Positions 46,770-56,011 of a stretch of 64,000 nt of DNA are shown here, one piece after another (the first letter of the stretch is position 1; the number at the start of each line of letters is the position of its first letter). Source of the stretch: Lachnospiraceae bacterium (GTDB taxonomy: Bacteria > Bacillota > Clostridia > Lachnospirales > Lachnospiraceae). The translations under genes were made by a program, and so were the position numbers. The stretch is from assembly GCA_016286035.1 (NCBI GenBank), contig JAEERY010000034.1, positions 1 to 64,000 on the forward strand, in the 5' to 3' direction. Below the pieces are notes generated by a model that worked only from the letters and a program-made list of their open reading frames with translations, was not told the origin of the DNA and did no database searches.

Positions 46770-46823
46770 ACGTATATAAGATCCGATTTAAAATATGTGC
46801 TGCTTCTTTTGGGGAGGTAAGGT

Positions 46824-47414
46824 ATGTCAAATAAAAAGGGCTTAAGTTTTTCAAGAAAAAGAAGAAAAGTTTCATCTGAAGTCGGCAGGGAAGTGATAAA
46901 CTATCTTGTCGGTATTTCGGTTGCGATGATCATAGCCGTATTCATATCATATAACTGGGGTTCAAAGACCTCGGTAATCGGTGTGTCCATGGAAAATACC
47001 CTTTACAGCGGACAGACCATCTTAATAAGCAGACTTTCATATCTTTTGTTCAAGCCAAAAGTCGGAGATGTGATCGTCTTTAAGCCGAATGGAAACAAGA
47101 ATACCCATTATTATGTTAAAAGAGTTGTCGCAACTCCGGGAGACACAGTGGAATTCCGTGACGGACGTTTATATGTAAACGGAAAACAGGAAACCGGAGG
47201 ATTTGATAAAGCAGCCGATCCGGGTATTGCAGAATCTCCTATAGTACTTGGTGCGGATGAGTATTTTGTTTTGGGGGATAACAGGAACAACAGTGAGGAT
47301 TCACGATCGGGAAATATAGGACCTGTCAGCAAGAGTCTTATAGAAGGCAGGGCTTGGTTTAAACTGACCATGAATGACAGTTATATGGGATTTATAGACA
47401 GAGGCGTTGATTGA
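46824..47414 (+). CDS. lepB: Signal peptidase I
   Basis: The 196-residue protein has a basic cytoplasmic start, one membrane helix (about 25-45) and the catalytic Ser in GVSMENTLYSG. The catalytic Lys is in YYVKRVVATPGD, followed by GDNRNNSEDSRSGNIG. It cleaves signal peptides of exported proteins outside the membrane. The TGA at the end overlaps the start region of rbgA. Confidence 0.95.
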   Translation: MSNKKGLSFSRKRRKVSSEVGREVINYLVGISVAMIIAVFISYNWGSKTSVIGVSMENTLYSGQTILISRLSYLLFKPKVGDVIVFKPNGNKNTHYYVKRVVATPGDTVEFRDGRLYVNGKQETGGFDKAADPGIAESPIVLGADEYFVLGDNRNNSEDSRSGNIGPVSKSLIEGRAWFKLTMNDSYMGFIDRGVD

Positions 47415-47415
47415 T

Positions 47416-48270
47416 ATGGCAAATGAACAGATCATAAACTGGTATCCGGGACATATGACAAAAGCAAAACGTCAGATGCAGGAGGATATTAAATTAATAG
47501 ATTTGATAATTGAGATAGTTGATGCCAGGATCCCTATGTCCAGCAGGAATCCCGATATAGATGAGCTGGGGAAGAACAGATCGAGGATCGTTCTTTTAAA
47601 CAAGGCTGATCTTGCCGATCCCAATGCAAGCAAAGAATGGATAAAGTATTTCAAAAATAAAGGGATCATTTGTCTTGAGATAGATTCAAGAAATAAAGGC
47701 AGTCTTGCAAAGATCAGGGACATGGTACTTGATGCCTGTAAAGAAAAGATAGAAAGAGACAGAAAAAGAGGCATTATAAACAGACCTGTCAGAGCCATGG
47801 TAGTCGGTATACCAAATGTGGGAAAATCGACATTTATAAATTCTTACGCAGGAAGAGCATGCGCAAAGACAGGAAACAAGCCAGGCGTTACCAAAGGAAA
47901 GCAGTGGATAAAATTAAACAAAAGTCTGGAGTTATTGGATACACCGGGAATTTTATGGCCTAAATTTGAAGATCCGCAGACAGGTCTGAAACTTGCATAT
48001 ATAGGTTCTATCAATGACGGTATAATAGTTATTGAGGAACTGGCTTGCAATTTCATAGAACATGTGTCAAAAAGGTATCCGAATTGTATAAAAAAGGCGT
48101 ATAATATTGAAGATGATTATACAGAGCCGTATAAGACACTGGAGGCTGTTGCCATAAAGCGTGGCTGTCTGTTGAAAGCCGGTGAGCCGGATATAACAAA
48201 GGCGGCAAAGCTTTTACTGGATGATTTCAGAGCCGGTAAGCTGGGAAGGATTACATTGGAATCGGTATGA
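47416..48270 (+). CDS. rbgA: Ribosome biogenesis GTPase RbgA (YlqF)
   Basis: From ATG 47416 (284 residues) it has the circularly permuted G motifs: NKADLAD comes before GIPNVGKSTFIN and DTPGILWPKFED. It has INWYPGHMTKAKRQM at its start. RbgA completes the 50S subunit in late assembly. A TTG frame start at 47407 is less likely. It overlaps the following lepB by four bases. Context rplS-rbgA-rnhB matches Bacillus. Confidence 0.95.
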   Translation: MANEQIINWYPGHMTKAKRQMQEDIKLIDLIIEIVDARIPMSSRNPDIDELGKNRSRIVLLNKADLADPNASKEWIKYFKNKGIICLEIDSRNKGSLAKIRDMVLDACKEKIERDRKRGIINRPVRAMVVGIPNVGKSTFINSYAGRACAKTGNKPGVTKGKQWIKLNKSLELLDTPGILWPKFEDPQTGLKLAYIGSINDGIIVIEELACNFIEHVSKRYPNCIKKAYNIEDDYTEPYKTLEAVAIKRGCLLKAGEPDITKAAKLLLDDFRAGKLGRITLESV

Positions 48271-48812
48271 ATAAGAAGGAAATTCTAAAAGAGATCTTAA
48301 GCACAAGTCTTTATCTGCTGGGAGTACTGCTTGTCACTTTTTTGCTGGTTAAGTTTGTAGTACAGCGTACAGAGGTACTGAGCGGATCAATGGAGCCTAC
48401 TCTTTATAAAGGAGAGAGCTATCTGGTTGACAAGATATCATATAGATTCAAGGAACCCGAAAGATACGATATCATAACATTCAAATACAAATATGCCGAA
48501 AAGACCTACTATGTCAAAAGAATAATAGGACTGCCTGGAGATAAGGTATTCATTGATGAATACGGTACTATCTTTATAAACGATCAGGTGCTGGTTGAAA
48601 ATTACGGAAATGCCGTTATTGAAAACCCGGGACTTGCAGCGCAGCCCATCCAGCTTGCGGATGATGAGTATTTTGTTATGGGTGATAACCGTAACGACTC
48701 TCAGGATTCGAGATATCCTCAGGTAGGAGCCGTTAAACGTGATCAGATCTTAGGAAAGCTGTGGCTGCAGATATGGCCGCTTAACAGATTAAGGTTTATG
48801 AAGGGTAAATGA
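48267..48812 (+). CDS. Second signal peptidase I
   Basis: The 181-residue protein has one membrane helix (about 15-35), catalytic Ser in LSGSMEPTLYKG, Lys in YYVKRIIGLPGD, and GDNRNDSQDSR. It is a paralogue of the lepB at 46824, with shared motifs but clearly diverged sequence. It starts inside the rbgA stop codon. Two type-I peptidases in one operon may differ in substrate range, which cannot be read from sequence. Confidence 0.93.
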   Translation: MNKKEILKEILSTSLYLLGVLLVTFLLVKFVVQRTEVLSGSMEPTLYKGESYLVDKISYRFKEPERYDIITFKYKYAEKTYYVKRIIGLPGDKVFIDEYGTIFINDQVLVENYGNAVIENPGLAAQPIQLADDEYFVMGDNRNDSQDSRYPQVGAVKRDQILGKLWLQIWPLNRLRFMKGK

Positions 48813-48818
48813 TATCCA

Positions 48819-49475
48819 ATGACTAAGGCTGAAGAAAAAGAGCTTAAAAGACAGGAAAAGCTTAAAAAAGAGATAGAAAGATGCGAACAGCTCAAAAAAT
48901 ATGAGAAGGAATATGAATCTTTCGGATATATCTGCGGTATAGATGAGGTGGGCAGAGGACCTCTTGCAGGACCTGTTGTTGCCTGTGCGGTGATACTGCC
49001 TAAGGACTGTGACATACTTTATATAAATGACTCAAAAAAACTCTCAGAGAGAAAGAGAGAAGAACTCTATGATGTAATTATGGAAAAAGCTGTTGCGGTA
49101 GGTATAGGTTATGCAAGCCATGAGCGCATAGATGAGATAAATATACTGCAGGCAACTTACGAAGCGATGCGTCAGGCTATCAGTAAATTGAGCGTAAAAC
49201 CCGATATATTATTAAATGATGCGGTTACTATTCCAGGAGTCGATATAAAACAGGTGCCTATTATAAAGGGAGATGCAAAGTCCATATCGATAGGAGCTGC
49301 TTCGATCGTTGCAAAAGTTACAAGAGACAGGCTGATGGTCGAATATGACAAGGAATGGCCACAGTATAATTTCGCATCGAATAAAGGATACGGTTCGGCT
49401 GCCCATATAGCAGCATTAAAGGAATACGGTCCCTGTAAGATACACAGAAGAAGCTTTATCAAAAACTTTGTATGA
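48819..49475 (+). CDS. rnhB: Ribonuclease HII
   Basis: The 218-residue protein has a charged, helical N-terminal tail of about 35 residues (KRQEKLKKEIERCEQLKKYEK, in part) before the catalytic GIDEVGRGPLAGP with the DE pair. It has LNDAV and SKVTRDRLM-like (AKVTRDR) motifs. It removes ribonucleotides misplaced in DNA. It is six bases after the second lepB and 16 bases before the FliK-like gene. Confidence 0.95.
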   Translation: MTKAEEKELKRQEKLKKEIERCEQLKKYEKEYESFGYICGIDEVGRGPLAGPVVACAVILPKDCDILYINDSKKLSERKREELYDVIMEKAVAVGIGYASHERIDEINILQATYEAMRQAISKLSVKPDILLNDAVTIPGVDIKQVPIIKGDAKSISIGAASIVAKVTRDRLMVEYDKEWPQYNFASNKGYGSAAHIAALKEYGPCKIHRRSFIKNFV

Positions 49476-49491
49476 TATATAAAGGTGACAT

Positions 49492-51021
49492 ATGGCGATT
49501 AATCTGCTAGGAAATCTGAATACAAACAGTGCTTACAATACCCAGGCAAATACAGGTATTGATCAGAGTACTGCGGCTCAACTCACCCAGATTTCCGACA
49601 GCCGTGCACTTATGGCTCAGATAAAGGCTCTTATGCCTGGGCAGACCATCGCGGGTCAGCTTGTTGAACAGGAAGGCAAATCTTTACAGTTGTTGCTTAA
49701 CAACAATGTTTTATTGAATACAACTCTGGATTCACAGACAGCTTTAACTACAGGTCAGAATATCTCATTTGAAGTAAAAAGTAATAATAACGGGCAGCTT
49801 GTATTAAGGCCGCTTCATTTGAATGTCAGCAATCAGGCAACGGCGTTCAAAGCGCTTGAAAGTGCAAATGTTCAGGTAAATGATGCCACTCTTAAGATGG
49901 TTGATTCCCTGATGAAGGAAGGCATGCCCATAAACAGAGAGACATTGCAGAGCATCAACAGGGATATCAATATGTTCCCTCAGGCGGATGTCAATGATAT
50001 TGTAATGCTTCATAAGCTGAATATGCCTGTAAACGAAGCAAATATCGAACAGATGCATCTGTATAACAATAACAATCAGTGGATGCTTGAAAACGTATCG
50101 GATCTGAGTGAAGACCTGACGCAGCTCTTTACACAGGCTGCAGATGAACCGGAGGTTTTAAACAAACTCGCATCCGAACTTGAAAAGCTCTTTTCACAGG
50201 ATGAAGCAGTTGCTGAAAGCGCAGAGAACAAAGAGCAGGTGCCATTAGAGAAAGAAACACTGCTTACCGAAGACGGTAAGACTATAATACGTGAGGAAGA
50301 TACTGCGCAAAAACAGGAGAATATAAACTCCAAAAATGTATTTGACATATTAAAGCAGGCTACTCCTGAAAAGATGAAGGATCCTGCGTTTGCAAAGAGC
50401 GTAAAAGCTGCATTAAATGATGCTATCAGCAATAAGATGTTAATGGAACCTGAAAAGGTGGCTGATAAAGAATATATCAAAAACTATTACGATAAAGTAA
50501 AGAACATCACAGGTCAGCTCGAGGAAGTTCTTGCTCAAAACGGAAAGTCTGATACAGCTCTTGCAAAGGATGTATCCCAGATAAGAAACAATGTCGATTT
50601 TATGAACCAGATCAATGAACTGTACAATTATGTACAGCTTCCCTTAAAGATGGCGGGAGCTCAGGCCAACGGCGATCTTTATGTATACGCAAAGAAGAAA
50701 AACTCTGCTCAAAGGGATGCCGATGAACCTCTGACAGCACTTTTGCATCTTTCGATGGATGCCCTGGGGAATATGGATATATTCCTTAAGCTGCAAAATG
50801 AGAAACTCTCAACGAAGTTCTGTCTTGAACGTGAGGAACTAATTGATTTTGTGGAAGAGCATATACATGAACTCAATGAAAGGCTTATAGAAAAAGGCTA
50901 CAATATAGACACAACTGTTGGAAAGCTTGAGGACAAGGAGAGAACTGTCATTGATAATATCAAGTCTGAATCTCCTCAGATCAGTGTATTGAGTACTCAG
51001 GCATTTGATGCGAGGGCATAG
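49492..51021 (+). CDS. FliK-like protein (YlqG-type)
   Basis: The 509-residue protein has an Asn/Gln-rich N-terminal region with a beta-rich segment near 60-110 (GQTIAGQLVEQEGKSLQLLL, in part), an acidic middle, and a C-terminal region (about 400-480) with ALLHLSMDALGNMDIFLKLQ and CLEREELIDFVEEHIHELN. The C-terminal pattern fits the flagellar hook-length control protein FliK. In Bacillus the gene after rnhB, ylqG, is also of this kind and precedes the FlhB-like ylqH, as here. The role outside the flagellar operon is not known. No flagellar genes are nearby. Confidence 0.7.
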   Translation: MAINLLGNLNTNSAYNTQANTGIDQSTAAQLTQISDSRALMAQIKALMPGQTIAGQLVEQEGKSLQLLLNNNVLLNTTLDSQTALTTGQNISFEVKSNNNGQLVLRPLHLNVSNQATAFKALESANVQVNDATLKMVDSLMKEGMPINRETLQSINRDINMFPQADVNDIVMLHKLNMPVNEANIEQMHLYNNNNQWMLENVSDLSEDLTQLFTQAADEPEVLNKLASELEKLFSQDEAVAESAENKEQVPLEKETLLTEDGKTIIREEDTAQKQENINSKNVFDILKQATPEKMKDPAFAKSVKAALNDAISNKMLMEPEKVADKEYIKNYYDKVKNITGQLEEVLAQNGKSDTALAKDVSQIRNNVDFMNQINELYNYVQLPLKMAGAQANGDLYVYAKKKNSAQRDADEPLTALLHLSMDALGNMDIFLKLQNEKLSTKFCLEREELIDFVEEHIHELNERLIEKGYNIDTTVGKLEDKERTVIDNIKSESPQISVLSTQAFDARA

Positions 51022-51023
51022 AT

Positions 51024-51302
51024 ATGGCAAAAGAGACAAAACCAAAGACTGCCATTGCGCTTGAATACAATCCCGATGAGGCTGCCCCCAAGGTCATAGC
51101 AACAGGTAAAGGTCTTGTTGCCGAAAAGATAATAGAAAAGGCCAAGGAAGCCAACGTTCCTGTTCATGCAGACGGAAAACTTGCGGCAACTCTTTCAAAA
51201 CTGGAGATCGGTGATATGATACCGCCCGAACTGTATGAAGCAGTGGCCGAGATACTGGTATTCGTTGATGCGCTTGAAAAGATAAAGAAAAAAGGCGGAT
51301 GA
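51024..51302 (+). CDS. FlhB C-terminal-like small protein (YlqH-type)
   Basis: The 92-residue protein has AIALEYNPDEAAPKVIATGKG and KIIEKAKEANVPVHAD, and LEIGDMIPPELYEAVAEILVFV, matching the cytoplasmic switch domain of FlhB/YscU, cited in part. The self-cleaving NPTH loop is not present, since the whole protein starts after where it would lie. The family occurs next to a FliK-like gene in Firmicutes. It starts two bases after the previous gene, so the two probably work as a pair. Confidence 0.85.
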   Translation: MAKETKPKTAIALEYNPDEAAPKVIATGKGLVAEKIIEKAKEANVPVHADGKLAATLSKLEIGDMIPPELYEAVAEILVFVDALEKIKKKGG

Positions 51303-51327
51303 TCTTAATAAAAAAATGAGAATAATG

Positions 51328-51371
51328 CCTTCCGGTCAGATATGATATAATCTGTCTGGAAGGTTTATTTT
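51328..51371 (+). terminator. Terminator of the rplS-downstream operon
   Basis: A 14-bp stem (51328-51341 with 51350-51363; one G-U pair and one mismatch) is followed by TTTATTTT. Confidence 0.75.
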
Positions 51372-51464
51372 GTTTTGTTAAGAAAGATTTAATAAATTTA
51401 TGATATATTTCTTTATAATAGACTGTTAGATTTGGTATAAGGCAATTAATAGGGAGGAAAGGGA

Positions 51465-52160
51465 TTGAAGACCAATATACTAGTAGTAGACGATGACAGA
51501 GAAATTGTTGATGCGATAGAGATCTATCTTTTACAGGAAGATTTTGAAGTGTACAAAGCATATGACGGTGAAGAAGCGATAAAGATGCTAAGATCACATG
51601 ATATACATCTTATACTTCTCGATATCATGATGCCAATATTGGACGGAATACATGCTGCCATTAAGATAAGAGAGACCAGCTCTGTACCGATAATCTTTTT
51701 GTCCGCAAAGTCGGAAGACTCCGATAAGATTCTGGGACTTAATATCGGTGCCGATGATTACATCACAAAACCATTCAACCCTCTCGAACTTGTTGCAAGA
51801 GTCAAATCCAATCTGAGAAGATATACCACTCTCGGAAGCATAGATGCTTCAGAAGACAATACATATTCGGTTGGAGGTCTTGTTATAAACGACGATACCA
51901 AGGAAGTTACCGTTGAAGGAAACAGCGTAAAGCTGACTCCGATCGAATACAATATCCTGTTGCTGCTCGTAAAGAATCAGGGCAGGGTTTTCTCAATAGA
52001 TCAGATATATGAAAATATATGGGAAGAAGAAGCGATAGGAGCTGACAATACCGTTGCCGTTCATATAAGACATATAAGAGAAAAGATAGAGATCAATCCA
52101 AAGGAACCCAGATATCTAAAGGTAGTATGGGGCGTCGGATATAAGATAGAAAAGCAATAG
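51465..52160 (+). CDS. OmpR/PhoB-type response regulator
   Basis: The start is TTG 51465, with GGGAGG seven bases upstream. The 231-residue protein has a receiver (1-120) with Asp53 in LLDIMMPILDG and Lys in DYITKPFNP. The C-terminal winged helix has LTPIEYNILLLLVKNQGRVFS and VHIRHIREKIE, a DNA-binding OmpR-type domain, cited in part. A TATAAT at 51414-51419 may be its -10 box. The next gene is the partner kinase, so they form a two-component system that may control the surface-acylation genes downstream. Confidence 0.93.
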   Translation: MKTNILVVDDDREIVDAIEIYLLQEDFEVYKAYDGEEAIKMLRSHDIHLILLDIMMPILDGIHAAIKIRETSSVPIIFLSAKSEDSDKILGLNIGADDYITKPFNPLELVARVKSNLRRYTTLGSIDASEDNTYSVGGLVINDDTKEVTVEGNSVKLTPIEYNILLLLVKNQGRVFSIDQIYENIWEEEAIGADNTVAVHIRHIREKIEINPKEPRYLKVVWGVGYKIEKQ

Positions 52161-52178
52161 GTTCAGGGGAGAAGATAA

Positions 52179-54548
52179 ATGAAAAAGGGAATAGGAAAAG
52201 TCAGAAGATTTCTGCTGATATTCTTCAGTGCAATACTGATAGCTACGACATTTCTGACAGCGTATATCTTTATTGAAGATTCCACAATGATCGTGGATTA
52301 CGGAAAAACAAAACAAAGGCATTTTCTGCCTTTCTTTGAAAGAGACGGCGTTGCTTATGAGGATTCGGAGCTCTTTGACAAGCTGTTCGAGGACAGCGTT
52401 GATGATATTGTGAGAATGGCAGTCATTAAGAACCAGATGGAAACGGACGGTGCTTATGATCCCAAGAAGGTTGTGGATATAACTGCATTTGCTAACAGAA
52501 ACAATGTTGCATATGATGAAACTGTTTCTGCCCAGTATTATCTGGATGATCTTATCAACTGGGGAAACAGGGGTATAGATTATAAAGAAGTAAGTGCTTC
52601 CACAATGCCGTTTGAAGTTGATACGGATACCGTGACGATAGCTATCTCAAGATATAAAACCGTTGAAGGGAAAGATCTTCTTTCATGTGCTTCAAATTAT
52701 CAGGAATACCAGATGCTAGTATCTGATCTTACAGAGGCTACAAAGGCACTGTTTTCAAATTATCAGGAATATGTCATGTACAATGACAGATACGGTGTCG
52801 GCAAGAGCAATATGCTTTACTGTATACAGATGTACAATGACGGAAAACCTGTAAGATTCACGAACATGGAAGTCATTAGTATCAAGCATACTGTTGACGA
52901 GATAACCGGGCTTTTTAAAAAGCAGGTCAAGTATCTGTATTTTAACCCCGATAAGATGACCATGGTGAGCAATACGGATATAAATGCCATCACTATGCAG
53001 AGCATAATCAACAATTACAGCTATTCCTTCAGTGATAATTCGCGAATATGGATCGGCTTTGACAACATGTACAGTGCTGATGACGGATTTGCGCAGGGCA
53101 AAAGATATTATGATAACAAGACAGCAGGATCAGACGGAATAATGATGCTTGTTGTTGTATGGATATCATTCTTTGCATATCTTAGCCTGTTCATATATCT
53201 GATCATAAAAGAAGGCAGACCGGCAAAGATAGAAACCGATGAAGAGTCAGATAGGATCATACTTAAAAAAATTGATCATATGCCGATTGAATTCCTTGTA
53301 GTACTCGCTTTCGGTATTGTAGTTATGGATCTGATAGTTGCATACTATGTTGCAAGATATGCAGAGAAGAATCTCTTTAGCGGGGTTATAGTTTATGTCG
53401 CCATTGTTGCAGGTGCGTTTATCTTAAACTATACATTCATGCCCATGGTATTATGCTTTGTCAGAAAAGTTAAAGCAAAGTGTCTGTGGGAGAACAGCTG
53501 TATCAAATGGCTGATAGAGCAGATAAGAAAATATACTATTGAGGCTTATGATAACGGTCATGCTCTTATAAGGACATGGATACCGTACATCCTGTTCCTT
53601 TTATGCAACCTTATTTTCATAATACTTGCACCGATAGGTCTTATTGTTGCAGTAGTATTCGATATACTTGTAGGTATATATCTTTACAGAAACAATAAAG
53701 AACGACAGGAAATAGTAAAGAGCATCAATATCATAAGTGAATCCGATATTAAGCATCAGATGGATACCAAGGGTATGCACGGTGATAATCTTGAACTTGC
53801 AAAGGCTGTCAACAATATCGGTGACGGAATAAGAAAGGCTGTTGAAACATCAATGAAGGATGAGAAGATGAAAGCCGATCTTATTACTAATGTCTCTCAT
53901 GATATAAAAACTCCCCTTACGTCCATAATCAACTATGTGGATCTTATTAAGAGAGAAAATATTCAGGATGAGAAGATACAGGGGTATATAGACATCTTGG
54001 ATCAGAAGAGCCAGAGATTAAAACAGCTGACGGATGATCTTGTTGAGGCTTCAAAGATAAGCAGCGGTAATATAGTCCTTAATTTTGAAAAGATAAATAT
54101 TGTTGAACTGATAAATCAGTCCATCGGTGAATATGAAGACAAGTTCGCGGATCATGGTCTAAAGTGCCGCTTCACACCTCCGCAGAACAACATCTTCATC
54201 TCGGTTGATGCAAAGAGCATGTTCAGGATAATCGAGAATCTTTATAACAATATTTACAAATATGCGCTGCAGGGAACAAGGGTATATATAGATATAGAAC
54301 AGTTTGGCGTTGAAGGAGCTCAAAGAGTCCAGCTTTCCGTTAAGAACATTTCGGAGAATCAGCTTAACATGTCAGCACAGGATCTGGTAGAAAGATTCAA
54401 GCAGGGAGATGAGTCAAGAAAATCCGAAGGAAGCGGCCTGGGTCTTTCGATCGCAAAGAGCCTTACAGAAGCCATGAACGGACAGTTTGATATATTCCTT
54501 GACGGTGATCTGTTTAAGGTTATCCTAACCTTTCCATGTGTTCAGTAA
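52179..54548 (+). CDS. Sensor histidine kinase
   Basis: The 789-residue protein has a helix near residues 10-32, a large outside domain of about 290 residues, and then about five more helices (325-505). The cytoplasmic part has HisKA with His574 in NVSHDIKTPLTS, an ATPase domain with ENLYNNIYKYA, and GSGLGLSIAKSL. There is no receiver. It pairs with the response regulator 18 bases upstream. The sensor domain is not one I recognise. It is followed by an inverted repeat and the surface-polymer cassette. Confidence 0.92.
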   Translation: MKKGIGKVRRFLLIFFSAILIATTFLTAYIFIEDSTMIVDYGKTKQRHFLPFFERDGVAYEDSELFDKLFEDSVDDIVRMAVIKNQMETDGAYDPKKVVDITAFANRNNVAYDETVSAQYYLDDLINWGNRGIDYKEVSASTMPFEVDTDTVTIAISRYKTVEGKDLLSCASNYQEYQMLVSDLTEATKALFSNYQEYVMYNDRYGVGKSNMLYCIQMYNDGKPVRFTNMEVISIKHTVDEITGLFKKQVKYLYFNPDKMTMVSNTDINAITMQSIINNYSYSFSDNSRIWIGFDNMYSADDGFAQGKRYYDNKTAGSDGIMMLVVVWISFFAYLSLFIYLIIKEGRPAKIETDEESDRIILKKIDHMPIEFLVVLAFGIVVMDLIVAYYVARYAEKNLFSGVIVYVAIVAGAFILNYTFMPMVLCFVRKVKAKCLWENSCIKWLIEQIRKYTIEAYDNGHALIRTWIPYILFLLCNLIFIILAPIGLIVAVVFDILVGIYLYRNNKERQEIVKSINIISESDIKHQMDTKGMHGDNLELAKAVNNIGDGIRKAVETSMKDEKMKADLITNVSHDIKTPLTSIINYVDLIKRENIQDEKIQGYIDILDQKSQRLKQLTDDLVEASKISSGNIVLNFEKINIVELINQSIGEYEDKFADHGLKCRFTPPQNNIFISVDAKSMFRIIENLYNNIYKYALQGTRVYIDIEQFGVEGAQRVQLSVKNISENQLNMSAQDLVERFKQGDESRKSEGSGLGLSIAKSLTEAMNGQFDIFLDGDLFKVILTFPCVQ

Positions 54549-54568
54549 TACAGTTTTGCAAAAAAGTG

Positions 54569-54598
54569 GCACACTTGAGTGAAAACGCTTAAGTGTGC
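54569..54598. repeat. Inverted repeat between the kinase and SGNH genes
   Basis: Arms of 11 bases (54569-54579 and 54588-54598, one G-T mismatch) contain GCACACTT and AAGTGTGC. It lies within the promoter for the next gene, so it could be an operator, a weak terminator for the kinase gene, or both. The T run after it is interrupted (TATAATTTAATT). Confidence 0.6.
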
Positions 54599-54604
54599 TA
54601 TAAT
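54575..54604 (+). promoter_or_regulatory. Promoter of the SGNH-MBOAT cassette, inside an inverted repeat
   Basis: TTGAGT (54575-54580) is 18 bases from a perfect TATAAT (54599-54604). The -35 box falls within one arm of the inverted repeat, and the -10 starts right after the other. Confidence 0.7.
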
Positions 54605-54612
54605 TTAATTCT

Positions 54613-55992
54613 ATGATGGACAGGGAGAAAAGAAGAAAAATAATAAAGAAGATAGTCAGATTCTGGTTTAAACATGAAATGGCTATCGCAGGCGGTCTTA
54701 TACTTGTCTTTATATTGACTACAACAGCTATTTTATATGTGTGTTTTGCCGGTGAAAGCAAGCCCAAGGAAGACGAGAAAGTCTCCGAGGAAACCACCTA
54801 TGCCGGAATATTTGATACGGATGATTCTGGACAGATAGTAAAGAGCTCACGAAACACTCGTAAAACCGTAACTACGACCACATCGGGCGGTGAGGTTGAA
54901 GAAGAAGTCTACAAGACCGTTCTTGAATATAATTCAGATACTAAACCCGGCTATATGAACAACTGTATATTTCTGGGAGATTCCAGAACAGTTGCCATGG
55001 TAAGCTATGGGTTTGTTTCTGATGAAAATGTTCTTGCCAAAGTCGGTATAAGCCATCAGGCAGTAATGTCCACCACATTTGTACAGAATTCTGGAAAACA
55101 GTATACGATATCGCAGTATCTTAAATCACATAAAGCACCGGTTATCTATATAGGTTACGGTGTTAACGGAATGAACGGAAACGAGGAGCAGTATGAGAAA
55201 TCATACAAGGAAGTTGTCGAAAAGATAATGGATCTTGCTCCGGACAGCGAGATAGTACTTATGGCTATCTGGCCCGTAAATGATTACGGCGCATATAAGA
55301 ACACCGTCAGAAACGAGTGGGTAAATAAATACAACGATTTCTTAAAGACACTAGCTGAATATGAAGGGATTTTCTATCTTGATGTTGATACGATACTCAG
55401 AGACAGCGATGGTCAGATAAAGGGCGAGTATGATGCGGGTGACGGTCTGCATTACAGAGCATGTGCATATACCGCAATACTTGAATATATAATTCATCAT
55501 CCGGTAAAAGGTATTCCGGATGACGGTGAATTTGTTGTTAAATATGTAAAACCTACCGGTGATTTCAAGAAGATGATGAAGGAGACTACAACTCTGCCTG
55601 CAAATGTACAGATTGTAGAACCTGAAGATTTGAATCAGGAGGTCAACGAAGAACTCCTTGTAACTCCGTCGCCGACCGTTGTAGCAGAACAGAGCAATGA
55701 GACTCAGACTCAGACTGTAAAGCCCACATTATCTCCGTCGCCTACATTGATACCGACTCCTACAGCTATGCCCACACAGTCGCAGCAGGAGAATAAGCCT
55801 ACACCTACGCCTGTTCCGGATGTTAAGCCAACACCAACACCTGCACCGGAACCTACTGAAACTCCAACAGAAGCGCCTACACCGGACCCCACTGAAGAAC
55901 CAACTCCGGAACCTACGGACCCTCCGGCAGAAACACCGGCTCCGGGACCTACGGATAATCCGCCGGAGAATAACGATTCATCCAACCAGTGA
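54613..55992 (+). CDS. Membrane-anchored SGNH hydrolase-like protein with Pro/Thr-rich tail
   Basis: The 459-residue protein has one membrane helix (about 24-46), a linker, and an SGNH/GDSL domain with NCIFLGDSRTVAM (GDS) and DGLHY (D-x-x-H). The tail of about 100 residues (350-459) is PTPTP-type repeats with Glu and Asp, likely spanning the cell wall. It starts at a pair of ATG codons (54613, 54616) without a good ribosome binding site. It should hydrolyse or transfer acyl groups on a surface polymer. It is the first of three genes with MBOAT and a DltD-like protein. Confidence 0.85.
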   Translation: MMDREKRRKIIKKIVRFWFKHEMAIAGGLILVFILTTTAILYVCFAGESKPKEDEKVSEETTYAGIFDTDDSGQIVKSSRNTRKTVTTTTSGGEVEEEVYKTVLEYNSDTKPGYMNNCIFLGDSRTVAMVSYGFVSDENVLAKVGISHQAVMSTTFVQNSGKQYTISQYLKSHKAPVIYIGYGVNGMNGNEEQYEKSYKEVVEKIMDLAPDSEIVLMAIWPVNDYGAYKNTVRNEWVNKYNDFLKTLAEYEGIFYLDVDTILRDSDGQIKGEYDAGDGLHYRACAYTAILEYIIHHPVKGIPDDGEFVVKYVKPTGDFKKMMKETTTLPANVQIVEPEDLNQEVNEELLVTPSPTVVAEQSNETQTQTVKPTLSPSPTLIPTPTAMPTQSQQENKPTPTPVPDVKPTPTPAPEPTETPTEAPTPDPTEEPTPEPTDPPAETPAPGPTDNPPENNDSSNQ

Positions 55993-56011
55993 TCAAAGGA
56001 TACAACGGGAA

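Noticed and set aside
55710..55985. Minus-strand Gly/Val/Ser-rich frame
   Set aside because: Antisense reading of the PTPTP repeats of the SGNH protein, without a start signal.
55820..56011. 64-residue extension of the MBOAT protein
   Set aside because: It overlaps the Pro-rich tail of the preceding gene in another frame and gives a His/Arg/Leu-rich sequence with no family match.
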